From CAVQHY01 sp963712465 (lineage in GTDB: Bacteria > Actinomycetota > Thermoleophilia > Gaiellales > Gaiellaceae): a stretch of 64,000 nt of DNA. The position numbers and the translations under genes were made by a program. Positions 13,135 through 22,133 of the stretch are shown here, in pieces (position 1 is the first letter of the stretch; every line of letters begins with the position of its first letter). The stretch is taken from NCBI GenBank assembly GCA_963712465.1, contig CAVQHY010000010.1, positions 62,001 to 126,000 on the forward strand, given 5' to 3'. The notes under the pieces are model-generated. The model was not told where the DNA came from, did no database searches, and saw only the letters and a program-made list of their open reading frames with translations.

Positions 13135-14985
13135 CTACCCGAGCTGCCGATCGAGGTTGAACGCCGCGCTGATCAGCGAGAGGTGCGTGAACGCCTGCGG
13201 GAAGTTCCCGAGCGCCTCTCCCGTCGCGCCGATCTCCTCGGAGAAGAGGCCGAGGTGGTTCGCATAGGTGAGCATCTTCTCGAAGACGAGCCGGGCCTCG
13301 TCCACCCGCCCGGCTCGAGCGATCGCCTCCACGTACCAGAACGAGCAGATCGAGAACGTCCCCTCGTCGCCGGCGAGCCCGTCCGGCGCGGCCGAGGCGT
13401 TGTAGCGGTACACAAGCGAGTCGGAGACGAGCTCCCTGCCGATCGCGTCCAGCGTCGAGAGCCAGCGCGGGTCGGTCGGCGCGATGAACTTCGTCAGGGG
13501 CATGAGGAGGACGGAGGCGTCGAGGACGTCGGTGTCGTAGTGCTGGACGAACGCCTTTCGCTCCGGATGCCAGCCCCGGGTCATGATCTGGTTGTAAATC
13601 GCATCGCGCGTCGAGCGCCACCTCGCCAGGTCGGCCGGTAGGCCCCGCTGCTGCGCGATCCGCATCGCCCGCTCGACGGCGACCCACGACATGAGCCGTG
13701 AGTAGGTGAAGTGCTGCCGTCCGCCTCGCGTCTCCCAGACACCCTCGTCGGCCTGATCCCAGTTCTCGCAGAGCCATTCGATGATGTTCGTCAGCGCAAC
13801 CCAACCCTCGTGGTAGATCGGCCGCCCGTACTTGTTGTAGAGGTAGACGGAGTCGATCAGCTCCCCGTAGATGTCGAGCTGGAGCTGATCGGCGGCCCCG
13901 TTGCCGATCCGCACCGGTCGGGAGCCGCGATAGCCCTCGAGGTGATCGAGCGTGATCTCCTCGAGCTCGGCCCGCCCGTCGATGCCGTACATGATCTGAA
14001 GCGGCCCCGACTCGCCCTTGCGTCCGTCGTCGAAGCGGCCGCTGAGCCAACCCGTGAAGGCCTCCGCCTCCTGCGTGAACCCGAGTCGCAGGAGCGCGTA
14101 GAGCGAGAACGCGGCGTCCCGGATCCACGTGTAGCGGTAGTCCCAGTTCCGGGCTCCGCCGACCCGCTCCGGGAGGCTCGTCGTCGGCGCGGCGACGATG
14201 GCGCCGGTCGGGTGGTAGGTCAGGAGTTTCAGGGTCAGCGCCGAGCGGTGCACGACCTCGCGCCAGCGGCCGCGGTAGCGAGACTGTGCGAGCCAGTTTC
14301 GCCAGTACGCGATCGTCTGCTCGAACGAGGAGCGCGTCAGCCGCTCGGACACCGGCTGCGGCACGTGGTCGGACCCGACGCTCTCGAGCACGTAGGTTGC
14401 CGTCTCCCCGTCGCGAAGCACGAACTCGGCGGCGACGCCGGCCTTCGTGCGCGATAGCGCGGTCTCCGCGTGGAGCGCGAGGTTGAGGCTCGGCGAGCGG
14501 AAGATGGCGCCGTGCTCGGCGACCTCCGTCTCGTGCTCGTCGCGCCCGTAGTTGAAGCGCGGCTCGACCTCGACCCGGAACCCCATCTCGCCGCGAACCT
14601 GGACGACTCGACGCACGAGCCGGTGCCGGTGCGCCTCGCCCGTCGCGGCGATCGGCATGAAGTCCTGGATCTCAGCGACGCCGTCGGCGGTGAGGAAGCG
14701 CGTGATCAGGACGTTCGTGTCCGGGAAGTAGAGCTGCTTGACGGTACTGTCCTCGTTCACTGGGCTGAGGCGGAAGTAGCCGCCGCGCTCCCTGTCGAGG
14801 ATCGCGCCGAAGACGCTCGGCGAGTCGAAGCTGGGACAGCAGTACCAGTCGATCGCGCCGTTCGTCCCGACGAGGGCGACGGTATGAAGGTCTCCGATGA
14901 CGCCGTGCTCGGCGATCGGGAGGTAGTCGAGCGGCGCATGCACGGGTGGCATTCTCATTGTTGGTGATCGGGCGGGGGCAGCCAT
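13135..14985 (-). CDS. GH15 glucoamylase/trehalase-type glycoside hydrolase
   Basis: About 616 residues. The N-terminal beta-sandwich carries IAEHGVIGDLHTVALVG and GAIDWYCCPSFDSPSVFGA. The (alpha/alpha)6 barrel begins near GGARNWDYRYTWIRDA. The likely general acid is a Glu around EEITLDHLEGYRGSRPVRIG and the base is the Glu in GDEGTFSICSFWYVE. Members release glucose from alpha-glucans, or trehalose in actinobacterial forms. No signal peptide is visible, so it should be cytoplasmic. The start is uncertain: 14985 is the first ATG after algH, but 14958 or 14952 fit the family N-terminus better. No clear ribosome-binding site. Confidence 0.85.
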   Translation of the reverse strand: MAAPARSPTMRMPPVHAPLDYLPIAEHGVIGDLHTVALVGTNGAIDWYCCPSFDSPSVFGAILDRERGGYFRLSPVNEDSTVKQLYFPDTNVLITRFLTADGVAEIQDFMPIAATGEAHRHRLVRRVVQVRGEMGFRVEVEPRFNYGRDEHETEVAEHGAIFRSPSLNLALHAETALSRTKAGVAAEFVLRDGETATYVLESVGSDHVPQPVSERLTRSSFEQTIAYWRNWLAQSRYRGRWREVVHRSALTLKLLTYHPTGAIVAAPTTSLPERVGGARNWDYRYTWIRDAAFSLYALLRLGFTQEAEAFTGWLSGRFDDGRKGESGPLQIMYGIDGRAELEEITLDHLEGYRGSRPVRIGNGAADQLQLDIYGELIDSVYLYNKYGRPIYHEGWVALTNIIEWLCENWDQADEGVWETRGGRQHFTYSRLMSWVAVERAMRIAQQRGLPADLARWRSTRDAIYNQIMTRGWHPERKAFVQHYDTDVLDASVLLMPLTKFIAPTDPRWLSTLDAIGRELVSDSLVYRYNASAAPDGLAGDEGTFSICSFWYVEAIARAGRVDEARLVFEKMLTYANHLGLFSEEIGATGEALGNFPQAFTHLSLISAAFNLDRQLG

Positions 14986-15035
14986 CGCCAGGGGGACAGT
15001 CGACCCGGGATCATCATTCGTTACGTCGCTGCTGT

Positions 15036-15605
15036 CTAGTTGAGGGACGGGTCCTGAGGCATCCGGGCGACGAGGGCGTATGCCCCTCCCTTGCGCTGGA
15101 GGACGGCGCTCCATAGCGCGTCGGGCGCCGGGGAGAAGACGTCACCGGGCTCGGCCGGCTCGACGATCCACGCCTCCTCGTCGAGCTCGGCCTCGAGCTG
15201 GCCGGCACTCCAGCCCGAGTAGCCGGCGAAGATCCGCAGGCGCCGGATGCCGTCGGCGAGCTCGGCCGGGTCGGTGTCGGGCTTGAGGAAGCCGATGTCG
15301 CCGAACGCGACCGCTGCCGCCTCGGCGACGTCGTCGAGCTCGGCGAGCGCCATCGCCGCGTCGGGCTGGACCGGTCCGCCGACATATACGCGGGCCTCGG
15401 CATCGACGATGTCGCGCAGGTGCGGGAGGGCGTCGGTGACGGCGATCGGCGTGGGCCGGTTGAGGACGAATCCCATCGCTCCTCCGTCGGTGTGCTCGGT
15501 GACGAGGACGACGGCGCGGAAGAAATTTGGATCCTGGAGCGCCGGTGACGCGACAAGGAGCTGCCCCCGCAAGGACTCGAACTCGACGTCGTCGTCAGCC
15601 TTCAT
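15036..15605 (-). CDS. AlgH/YqgE (UPF0301) family protein
   Basis: A 189-residue cytosolic protein of the AlgH/YqgE family, whose biochemical role is unsettled. Family marks are LRGQLLVASPALQDPNFFRAV, AMGFVLNRPT, VYVGGPVQ and FAGYSGWSAGQLEAEL. Its stop lies about 50 bases before the GH15 start on the same strand, so they probably share a transcript. TATCGT lies 9 bases before the ATG, suggesting a near-leaderless mRNA. Confidence 0.9.
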   Translation of the reverse strand: MKADDDVEFESLRGQLLVASPALQDPNFFRAVVLVTEHTDGGAMGFVLNRPTPIAVTDALPHLRDIVDAEARVYVGGPVQPDAAMALAELDDVAEAAAVAFGDIGFLKPDTDPAELADGIRRLRIFAGYSGWSAGQLEAELDEEAWIVEPAEPGDVFSPAPDALWSAVLQRKGGAYALVARMPQDPSLN

Positions 15606-15614
15606 CGGGCGCCG

Positions 15615-15620
15615 ACGATA
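15615..15620 (-). promoter_or_regulatory. TATCGT -10 box
   Basis: Minus-strand TANNNT ending 9 bases before the AlgH-family ATG at 15605. The predicted leader is about two bases. Confidence 0.45.
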
Positions 15621-15797
15621 GCGAACGCGCCGCGCCTCTGGCGCACGGCGCCCGCTTCGACTATGACGAGAGGAGAGCCGGCGTTGCCCGGGGTTGAAAC
15701 CGCGCTAACGGGTGGATCCGGGATAGGCGGCAAACTCGACCACCGACCTGACTGCGGCGCGCCGGCTCGCCATCTCCACGACCTTCCCTCTGGGCGC

Positions 15798-16475
15798 ATG
15801 GCGGGTTATGGTCGCCGCGACAGTAAGGATGGGTACCTGACCCCAGAGAATCACTCGGGAGCCGGTCGTGGCACGCTCCTGCTCGCCGACATCTCCGGCT
15901 ACACCGCCTTCCTCCAGGCGGTCGGGGGAGCTCATGCCGCCGACATGGCGGCCGGCACGTTCGTTCCCGAGGCGTATCCCCTGCTGACGAGCCTGCTCGA
16001 CGGGATCGTCGAACGAGTTGCTCCACCGTTTGTGCTGTCCAAGCTCGAGGGGGACGCGGTCTTCGCGTTCGCGGCCGAAGGCGAGCTAGACGTTCGCGGC
16101 CAATCGATGGTGGACTGCCTCACCTCCTGCTACGAGGGGTATCGCGCTCGTCTGGCCGAAGCCCGCGAGCTGATGATCTGCACATGCGACGCGTGCCTGT
16201 CGATCGGCGGTCTGGAGCTCAAGTTCGTGCTTCATCACGGCGAGTACGTCGTCCAGTCGGTCGCAGACCGTCAGGAACTGCTCGGCCCTGACGTGACGAT
16301 CTCGCATCTGCTGCTGAAGAACCACGTGGCCGACCTGATCGGCCGGTCGGCGTACGCGCTCGTCACCGAGTCGGCGGTGGCCTATCTCGACGTTCCCGTC
16401 GAGCGTGCACTCCCGATCACCGAGCACTACGAGCACTACCCGCCCGTCCGGGCGTGTGTCCTGACGCTCCCCTGA
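15798..16475 (+). CDS. DUF2652 cyclase-like protein
   Basis: About 225 residues. The core matches DUF2652, a branch of the class III nucleotide-cyclase fold (GTLLLADISGYTAFLQAV near residue 24, then VLSKLEGDAVFAFA). Asp in LADISGYT and Asp in LEGDAVF sit where the metal-binding Asp pair of cyclases lies. A CTCDAC cluster follows, giving a possible metal or redox site. Cyclase activity is not established for this family. The frame is open upstream to 15663; the ATG at 15798 is chosen because the preceding residues look non-coding. Confidence 0.7.
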   Translation: MAGYGRRDSKDGYLTPENHSGAGRGTLLLADISGYTAFLQAVGGAHAADMAAGTFVPEAYPLLTSLLDGIVERVAPPFVLSKLEGDAVFAFAAEGELDVRGQSMVDCLTSCYEGYRARLAEARELMICTCDACLSIGGLELKFVLHHGEYVVQSVADRQELLGPDVTISHLLLKNHVADLIGRSAYALVTESAVAYLDVPVERALPITEHYEHYPPVRACVLTLP

Positions 16476-16538
16476 CAAGCGGCTCGAGCGGGCGCGAGCC
16501 GTTCTGGCACACGTGAGTGCCCTGGCGTGGCGCCGGGG

Positions 16539-17444
16539 TTAGGTCGCCACGGCGAGCACGAGCTTCCCGCGCGTGTGGCCGCTCTCGCTGAGCTCGTGCG
16601 CGCGCTGTACATCCGCAAGCGGCATGACCTCTGCAATCTCGACCTGGACCGTTCCGCTCGCCACGAGCTCGGCTATCCGCGTGAGCTGGTCGGGTTTGGG
16701 GCTCATCACCAGCAGCTCGGCGCGCACCCTGCGCTCGCGCGCGGCCTCCTCGGGCGGGGCGCCGGCGATCGTGATGAGTATCCCACCCTCGCGCAGAGTT
16801 GCGAGCAATGAGGCGGTCGTGTCGCCGCCGACGGTGTCAAACGCCACGTCGGCACCGCTGACCGCCTCGCCCACGTCCTGCTGCGCGTAATCCACGTAGT
16901 TGTCAGCGCCCAGGCTCAGCACGAAGTCGCGGTTGCGGGCGGAGCCGGTGCCGATCACCCGGGCGCCGGCCACCTTGGCGAACTGGACGGCGAGGTGACC
17001 CACGCCGCCGGCCGCGCCGGCCACGAGCGCCGCCTGCCCGCTGCCGAGGCCGCCGCTGTCGAACAGGCCCTGCCAGGCGGTGAGGCCGGCGACCGGTAGC
17101 GCCGCGGCCTGCTCGTGACTGACGCCCTCGGGTTTGTGTGCGATCGTCCCGGCGGACGCGGTCGAGTACTCGGCGTACCCGCCGCTCGCAGACATGCCAA
17201 ACACCTCGTCGCCCTCCGAGAAGCCTTCGGCGCGCGAGATCTCGACCGTGCCCGACACGTCGGCGCCGAGCACCGCCGGAAGCGGCCTGGTGATCAGTCC
17301 GCGGCGGAACTTCCAGTCGACCGGATTGACCGATGCGGCGTGGACTCTGATCAGCACCTCGCCGTCCCCAGGCTCCGGCCGATCGAACTCCTGGTAGCGC
17401 AGGACGTCGGCGCCACCGGTCTCGCTGATTACCACGGCTTGCAT
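16539..17444 (-). CDS. NADP-dependent oxidoreductase, quinone oxidoreductase-like MDR
   Basis: A 301-residue zinc-independent medium-chain dehydrogenase/reductase. GroES-like N-terminal half (MQAVVISETGGADVLRYQEF, HAASVNPVDWKFRRG), then the nucleotide-binding domain with GAAGGVGHLAVQFAK. No Zn-binding cysteines. Probably reduces quinones or enones with NADPH. The start at 17444 is fixed by GAGGGGAG just upstream; the frame stays open beyond it only as noise. It marks the left edge of the accessory region. Confidence 0.9.
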   Translation of the reverse strand: MQAVVISETGGADVLRYQEFDRPEPGDGEVLIRVHAASVNPVDWKFRRGLITRPLPAVLGADVSGTVEISRAEGFSEGDEVFGMSASGGYAEYSTASAGTIAHKPEGVSHEQAAALPVAGLTAWQGLFDSGGLGSGQAALVAGAAGGVGHLAVQFAKVAGARVIGTGSARNRDFVLSLGADNYVDYAQQDVGEAVSGADVAFDTVGGDTTASLLATLREGGILITIAGAPPEEAARERRVRAELLVMSPKPDQLTRIAELVASGTVQVEIAEVMPLADVQRAHELSESGHTRGKLVLAVAT

Positions 17445-17905
17445 GCGCGTCTCCCCTCGGCTCGGGTGGGTTTGATGCTGGGCAGCGCCGCACGGGGACG
17501 CTAGGGAGATGAACGCAAGCGCCACGGGGAAGCTTCCCTCTGGCCCCGCCTCTCCAAGATGGCGGCAACAAAAGACGGTGCCTGTTCGGCCGTCGGGAGG
17601 ACGCCGAGGCGATGGTCGAGGCTCGGGAAGAGGGCGAGCCCGTAGACGCCGGGGTGCAAGACAATCAGCTCGTGTGGCTCGTCGATGGCCGCACTGCCCC
17701 CGCGGCGTGGGCCCGCGTTTGCCCGCGGGTTGCCCGCTCATTCCGGCAACGTCGCAAGCACGCCTGGCCACGATTCCGCCGCGCCTGCCTGCGGCAGCGG
17801 CACGGTCGCGCTCGTCCGCCGCGCCTGAGTTCCCGAGCGTCAGGCTCGCCGAGGCGCCGGCTGGCACTAGCAACGCTAGTCACGTACTCTCGTGGCACGA
17901 AACCG
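17445..17905. other. Gap with a possible decayed gene on the minus strand
   Basis: No gene is convincing. On the minus strand 17685-17535 reads IDEPHELIVLHPGVYGLALF and continues for about 50 codons with protein-like composition, but it has no clear start and I recognise no family. It may be a gene remnant. A TACTCT box at 17885-17890 could serve the next gene. Confidence 0.3.
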
Positions 17906-18973
17906 TTGAGGCGGAACAGGCTCCTTGTGGGCGCAGTCGTGGCGCTGATTGCGATCGTGGCTGCCGCGGTGGTCATCGCGCGGCGGGTCAGCGACCCGCG
18001 AATCCCTTCCCAGTCTGTCGCGGAGCCGAGCGGTCGGCTTCAGGGGCCCAAGTTGCCACCCACGGGTGGCCTGGCCGGGACACTCGTCTTCACCGAGGCT
18101 GACGACGGCTGCCGTATCCGGACGCTTCGGCTCGCGGATCTGACGCTTGGCCCTCGCGGGCCGAAGACGGACTGCAAACTGTGGGTCTCGCCGACTGGCC
18201 GATTCGCTGTCGCGGCAATCGCGGGCGGTCAAAGCGCGTTCTCGGCCCCGCTCGCTCTCGTCAAGCTCGACGGCGAACCCCGGATCCTGCGTCGGCTCGG
18301 CCAGGCGGCCGGCGTAGCGACCTGGTCTCCCGACGGTGCCCGGGTGGCCTGGTGCGGCAAGGGCGGCCTCACCGTCGTGCTGACGCTCGCCTCGGGCTTG
18401 CGCAAGCACGTTCGCGGGTGTGCGCCCCGGTTCGCGCCTGACGGCTCGCTGCTGACGCTCCCGGTCCAGGGTCATCCTCGCGCAGTGCTCAAGGACGGCA
18501 GGGTCTCGCTCAGCCGGCGTGACCTGGCGCGGGGGGTGGGCGTGGTGCCCGGCCGCCTCGGGGTGGAAGTCAACGCCTACGACGTCTCCAGGGCTGGCCT
18601 GCTCGCGGTCGCCGTCTGGTGCGACGACTCGCGCCCCGGCCGCCACTGCCCCCTCGAGTTCTGGCGCGGGACGTCGTTGGAGCACACCCTCGCGATCCCG
18701 AGGCCGGAGCCCCAGATCATCGGCTTCAGCCCTGACGGGCTCGAGCTTGTCCTCTCCACGAACCCCTACCGCCTCGACCTTCGCCTGATGCTCGTGAACG
18801 TGCGCACGCTCCGCGTCACGCGGCTTCAGAGCCGGCAGCGGGCCTTCGCCTGGTCGCCGGACGGCGATTGGCTCATCCTGGCAACCGACGACTCGATCGA
18901 CGTCTACGGCAGCTCTCGAGCACGGCCGGAGTTCGCCCTTCCCGTCAACGCCGCCACGGTCGCATGGCGCTAG
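17906..18973 (+). CDS. Membrane-anchored TolB-like beta-propeller protein
   Basis: About 355 residues. The N-terminus is basic (MRRNRLL, from a TTG) followed by one hydrophobic helix (VGAVVALIAIVAAAVVIA), so the rest is probably outside the membrane. Blades contain TolB/WD40-like repeats (VATWSPDGARVAWCGKGG, IIGFSPDGLELVLSTN, FAWSPDGDWLILATDD). Two Cys pairs could form disulfides. Role unknown; such proteins often bind surface partners. The start is not certain, as the frame is open to 17612, but upstream codons look non-coding. Confidence 0.6.
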   Translation: MRRNRLLVGAVVALIAIVAAAVVIARRVSDPRIPSQSVAEPSGRLQGPKLPPTGGLAGTLVFTEADDGCRIRTLRLADLTLGPRGPKTDCKLWVSPTGRFAVAAIAGGQSAFSAPLALVKLDGEPRILRRLGQAAGVATWSPDGARVAWCGKGGLTVVLTLASGLRKHVRGCAPRFAPDGSLLTLPVQGHPRAVLKDGRVSLSRRDLARGVGVVPGRLGVEVNAYDVSRAGLLAVAVWCDDSRPGRHCPLEFWRGTSLEHTLAIPRPEPQIIGFSPDGLELVLSTNPYRLDLRLMLVNVRTLRVTRLQSRQRAFAWSPDGDWLILATDDSIDVYGSSRARPEFALPVNAATVAWR

Positions 18974-19127
18974 CCACAGTCGGGTGTTGCGACTGCGATC
19001 GAGAAGAGCAGCCGCGTGATGGGACGCTTGAGGCGTTGGAGGTCGAGGTCGAGTTGGCTGGGGATCCAGGGATACCTCTGTCGCGCCCCGACGAGGCCGC
19101 GACGATCCTAGTGGGCCAGTGTTGCTC

Positions 19128-19253
19128 CTATGTCAATGCTGACTCGTTCTTGAGGGTGGTGTAGACGGTGCGGGCGAGTTGTCGCTTGAGGCAGCGGGCC
19201 GCTCTCGCGGCCTCTTCGTCGTGTCGAGCCACGACCGACAAACGGCCGAACGA
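19128..19253 (-). pseudogene. C-terminal remnant of an IS110-family transposase
   Basis: Directly after the cupin stop, in the same frame, about 41 codons read SFGRLSVVARHDEEAARAAR, then CLKRQLARTVYTTLKNESAL and T before the TAG. This resembles the C-terminal end of IS110/IS116/IS902 transposases (the ALRCLKR helix). No N-terminal DEDD domain is present. Evidence of a past insertion at the left part of the accessory region. Confidence 0.6.
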
Positions 19254-19718
19254 TCACTCGATCGGGATCTCGAAGCGAGCGATGATGCCGGGGTCGCCGC
19301 CTCTCGCGAGTAGCTCGGGATCGGGATCGCGAGTCGCCACCCATGCATATCCGTGTTCGGGGTAGGCGACGACGTCCGGAAAGCTCCCGGCACTGATCGC
19401 GAGGATCTGAGCTGGTTCTTCGGTGGGGTTGCTGAACGTGTGTAGTCCGGCACGTCCCTCGGGGCAGAAGACGAAGTCGCCCGGAGCCATGTCCTCTTCG
19501 CCGTGTTGGTTTCGGAAGACGGGACGACCACTCAGGACGAAGAACATCTCTTCGGCTCCGAAGTGCATATGCATCCGCATCTCAGGCGCGTCGGGGGCCA
19601 GTTCGTACAGCGTTGCTCCCATCCTGGCGTCATCCGGCCGCCAGAAGATTCGATGCCGAGTCCCGACTTCTTCGTTGTCTCCGTCCCATGCGTCGGAGAA
19701 CAGGTTCTGACGAATCAT
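19254..19718 (-). CDS. Single-domain cupin protein
   Basis: A 154-residue beta-barrel protein. The cupin motif 1 region reads MRMHMHFGAEEMFFVLSG (His, His, Glu metal ligands) and motif 2 reads APGDFVFCPEGRAGLHTFSN (His ligand). Family members range from dioxygenases to sensors; the substrate is unknown. GGAGG lies about 10 bases before the ATG at 19718, which sets the start. Its stop abuts the transposase remnant, so the true C-terminus may have been changed by that insertion. A 10-bp hairpin at 19757-19783 precedes it. Confidence 0.8.
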   Translation of the reverse strand: MIRQNLFSDAWDGDNEEVGTRHRIFWRPDDARMGATLYELAPDAPEMRMHMHFGAEEMFFVLSGRPVFRNQHGEEDMAPGDFVFCPEGRAGLHTFSNPTEEPAQILAISAGSFPDVVAYPEHGYAWVATRDPDPELLARGGDPGIIARFEIPIE

Positions 19719-20083
19719 TCCGTGTACCTCCAAGTCGTAGCGGTGGCACGCAGCGTCCGAGGCTGCCTCGAAAGCAGCCTCGGCGCCTGCGCCAATCACG
19801 CGCGGCGGTCGCCACGTCTGACCGCTATCTCGTCGCCGGATCCACGGCGGGATCGTAACGCTCGCCGACTCAGATGCGAGCGATCGGGTCGAGCGCAATT
19901 CGCTCGGTGCGTCGAGCCGCGCGAGGCGTCCCGGAATGACGCCAGGCCTCAGACCGATGAGGGGTCAGAGTCGCCTGGACGAGAGCCCTCGACTAGAGCG
20001 TCCGGCTGCCCTATCGTGCTCTCCGGTTGGAGGGCTCCGGCCCTCAGCCCTGAGCCCTGAGCCGTAGGCCCTGGGAGACCTTC
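19719..20083. other. Intergenic region with one hairpin
   Basis: No supported gene. A perfect 10-bp hairpin with a 7-nt loop lies at 19757-19783, 39 bases upstream of the cupin start. Around 20040-20060 short CCCTGAGC words repeat. The region from 19719 to 19898 is open in the cupin frame but lacks protein-like composition. Confidence 0.4.
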
Positions 20084-20578
20084 ATGCCCGTTACGCCAAC
20101 TCCTGAAGAGATCCTGACTTCACACCGCTGGCATGCGATCGAGTGCAACAACCTCGCCTGGAGCCTCAGCGAGCTCGGCGTGAGGACTCCGGTTCAGGAC
20201 GCCGAGATGCTCAATGCAGCCCACGCTTCGGTATTTCACTGGAGCAAGGTCGGCAACGAACTGAATGCGGCCAGAGGCCAGATGCTCCTCGGTCGTGTGC
20301 ACGCCGAATTGGGACACGGCTCTCTCGCGCTGGCCTACGCGGAGGCCAGCTACAGCTATGTCGTGTCGCACGATCCTGCCGATTGGGAGCTTGCGTTCGC
20401 GCATGCCATCCTGGCTCACGCGGCCCTTGCCGCAGGAAAACAGGAGCTTCACCGCAACCACTACACCAAAGCAGAGCAACTGGGCCAAGCCATCGCGGAT
20501 CCTGATGAGCGCGAGATCTTCCTCAGGACGTTCCGGGGAGTGGCGGCGGCCAGTACGAACACGGCAAGCTCGCGATGA
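20084..20578 (+). CDS. Tetratricopeptide-like small protein
   Basis: A 164-residue helical protein. Helical pairs resemble degenerate TPR units (SHRWHAIECNNLAWSL, LLGRVHAELGHGSLALAYAE, FAHAILAHAALAAGK). No signal peptide or membrane segment. GGGAG lies 6-7 bases before the ATG. Such lone TPR proteins occur in actinobacterial accessory regions; the partner is unknown. It ends just before the stretch holding the tRNA-Pro fragment. Confidence 0.65.
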   Translation: MPVTPTPEEILTSHRWHAIECNNLAWSLSELGVRTPVQDAEMLNAAHASVFHWSKVGNELNAARGQMLLGRVHAELGHGSLALAYAEASYSYVVSHDPADWELAFAHAILAHAALAAGKQELHRNHYTKAEQLGQAIADPDEREIFLRTFRGVAAASTNTASSR

Positions 20579-20801
20579 TCGCGGCGAGGAGGAAGACCGG
20601 AAACACCTCCCGCCGCTGAAACCAGACAAGAAGCCGCCACCCACCGAGAGCCGCCACCGTCCGACTAGCAATGGCGGGGCAGCCACGAAACGGGCGACGC
20701 CAACTACGTCATGTCGCCCATTCCGTTGCCCACACCCGGTTAGCGTATCCCGGACGGAGAACGGAAAAGCAGGTGTTTCCGGCTTCCTTCGGCGGGGTTC
20801 C

Positions 20802-20845
20802 CTGGGGTTCAAGAGGTCGGGAGTTCGAATCTCCCCGTCCCGATC
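20802..20845 (+). repeat. 3' fragment of tRNA-Pro (att-like remnant)
   Basis: These 44 bases match the intact tRNA-Pro(GGG) at 25552-25626 from the anticodon loop through the discriminator base plus three flanking bases, with one mismatch (CTGGGGT versus CTGGGGG). The 5' half of a tRNA is absent upstream. The copy runs on the plus strand while the intact gene is on the minus strand, so the two are inverted. Such a 3' end is typical of attachment sites of integrating elements. Confidence 0.8.
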
Positions 20846-20849
20846 CTGG

Positions 20850-20899
20850 GCCCCGGCGAGGGGCTGCCCCTGGATGGGGGCACCTGGCCGCGCCGGGGC
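20850..20899 (-). terminator. Long stem-loop after the SHOCT gene
   Basis: GCCCCGGCG at 20850-20858 pairs with 20891-20899, and a second small stem (AGGGG-CTG-CCCCT, 20859-20871) lies inside. It sits just past the stop of the SHOCT gene on the minus strand. No T-tract. Confidence 0.45.
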
Positions 20900-20912
20900 T
20901 TGCTTCGTTGGC

Positions 20913-21305
20913 TCAGGACGCTAGAGCCTTCGCCTTGATCGAGTCGAACTCCGCCTGGCTGATCGCGCCGCTGTCGAGCAGGCCCTTGGCCTTCTCGATC
21001 TCGGCGGCCGAGCCACCGGCGGTCTGCTTGACGTACTGGTCGAATTGCTCCTGCTGGGCTTGCGCCTGCTGGTTGCTCCGGTCGGCCATGCCCTCGTGGT
21101 TGGCGATCAGGTAGATAAACACGCCGAGGAACGGGACGCAGATTAGAAAGATCACCCAGATCACCTTTTTGAACCCGCTCGCGTCCTTGCGACGGAACAG
21201 GTCGGAGAAACAGGTGATCAGGAGCCAGAACCAGATCACCCACGCGAAGATGACGAACATCGTCCAGAGGATGTCTAGGAACGGATAATCGTAAGCTAGG
21301 GGCAC
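20913..21305 (-). CDS. PLDc_N/SHOCT domain membrane protein
   Basis: A 130-residue protein. Two membrane segments, about residues 9-33 (LDILWTMFVIFAWVIWFWLL) and 48-68 (KVIWVIFLICVPFLGVFIYL), make a PLDc_N-type membrane domain. The C-terminal 30 residues form a SHOCT module (AAEIEKAKGLLDSGAISQAE, then FDSIKAKAL). SHOCT tails are thought to mediate oligomerisation or protein contacts; no enzymatic role is expected. The GTG at 21305 has AAAGGA 9 bases upstream. Confidence 0.85.
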   Translation of the reverse strand: MPLAYDYPFLDILWTMFVIFAWVIWFWLLITCFSDLFRRKDASGFKKVIWVIFLICVPFLGVFIYLIANHEGMADRSNQQAQAQQEQFDQYVKQTAGGSAAEIEKAKGLLDSGAISQAEFDSIKAKALAS

Positions 21306-21422
21306 CTGTACGTCCTTTCGATCGTTTGCGCGACACGACTGTAGAGGCTCATAGCCGATCTAGCCAACTCGGTCGTGGGCCGCCACCAGTAGCCGTCAGG
21401 AGGCCGGACGTGAGGAGGATTC

Positions 21423-21449
21423 CTACTACATAGCGGTGTCACTTAGATA
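21423..21449 (+). repeat. Direct repeat, copy 1 of 3
   Basis: Contains CTACATAGCGGTGTC followed by ACTTAGATA. Copies 1 and 2 share 27 bases with one difference. It stands 95 bases before the SnoaL-like gene. Confidence 0.8.
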
Positions 21450-21544
21450 CACCACCAGGAACGGGAGTCTCGGGACGTACCTGGGAAGCAGCCTCCGACT
21501 GCATGTAAGACTGCGCCAGCAAGGCAGCGGAGAGGAGGCAACTG

Positions 21545-21919
21545 ATGAAGGAGTCCCCGGAGCTTCTTGCGTTAGAACTCAGCATCATCGAGGCGATCAA
21601 CAAAGGAGACGCCGACATGCTGGTTGCCGCGTCTTCGCGACAACCGGGCACGCTCACGATCGGCACCGATGCAGACGACTGGGTAGAAGGGGCGGAGGCT
21701 ATCGAGCGTCTCTGGCGCGAGCAGGCCGGTCAGTTCGAGATACGAGCCGGCGATACGAAGGCATACGAGCACGGTGATGTGGGCTGGACGGCAGGAACCG
21801 TGACCTGGGTACTTCCTGACGGAAGCGAGCTCACGGGTCGAGTGACGGCGGTCGCTGTCCGCAAGGACGATGGTTGGAAGCTCGTGCAGTCGCACGCGTC
21901 GGTCCCTCGGTCCGTCTAG
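21545..21919 (+). CDS. SnoaL-like (NTF2 fold) protein
   Basis: A 124-residue protein with the DUF4440/SnoaL_3 fold: an N-terminal helical region (LALELSIIEAINKGDADMLV), then strands (WVEGAEAIERLWREQAGQFE, VGWTAGTVTWVL, DDGWKLVQSHASVP). The pocket could bind a small hydrophobic molecule; it may act as an isomerase or stress-related protein. GGAGG stands 7 bases before the ATG. It lies between copies 1 and 2 of the direct repeat, like a cassette. Confidence 0.8.
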   Translation: MKESPELLALELSIIEAINKGDADMLVAASSRQPGTLTIGTDADDWVEGAEAIERLWREQAGQFEIRAGDTKAYEHGDVGWTAGTVTWVLPDGSELTGRVTAVAVRKDDGWKLVQSHASVPRSV

Positions 21920-21962
21920 ACGCCGTTCGCACCGATCCCCCCTCGGCCTGGCCGCTCTCCCT

Positions 21963-21989
21963 CTACTACATAGCGGCGTCACTTAGATA
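21963..21989 (+). repeat. Direct repeat, copy 2 of 3
   Basis: Same orientation as copy 1, with one change (GCGGCGTC). It starts 44 bases after the SnoaL-like stop and 145 bases before the DUF899 gene. Confidence 0.8.
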
Positions 21990-22133
21990 TCCCTTGGCGC
22001 TCGAGCGCCTCGACCGCCTAGGCCGGTTTGGCATCGATGGACGGCCGCAGGCGACGATGACTTTCGTCGGCCCGACAGGTCTCCTATCACGAACCAACTC
22101 GTTGACGAGTAGCCCGAACGAAGGAGGCAAGCA

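Noticed and set aside
20702..20845. A second complete tRNA-Pro at 20.8 kb
   Set aside because: GGTTAGCG near 20738 resembles a D arm, but it is about 60 bases from the anticodon loop and no acceptor 5' strand is present. Only a 3' fragment exists.
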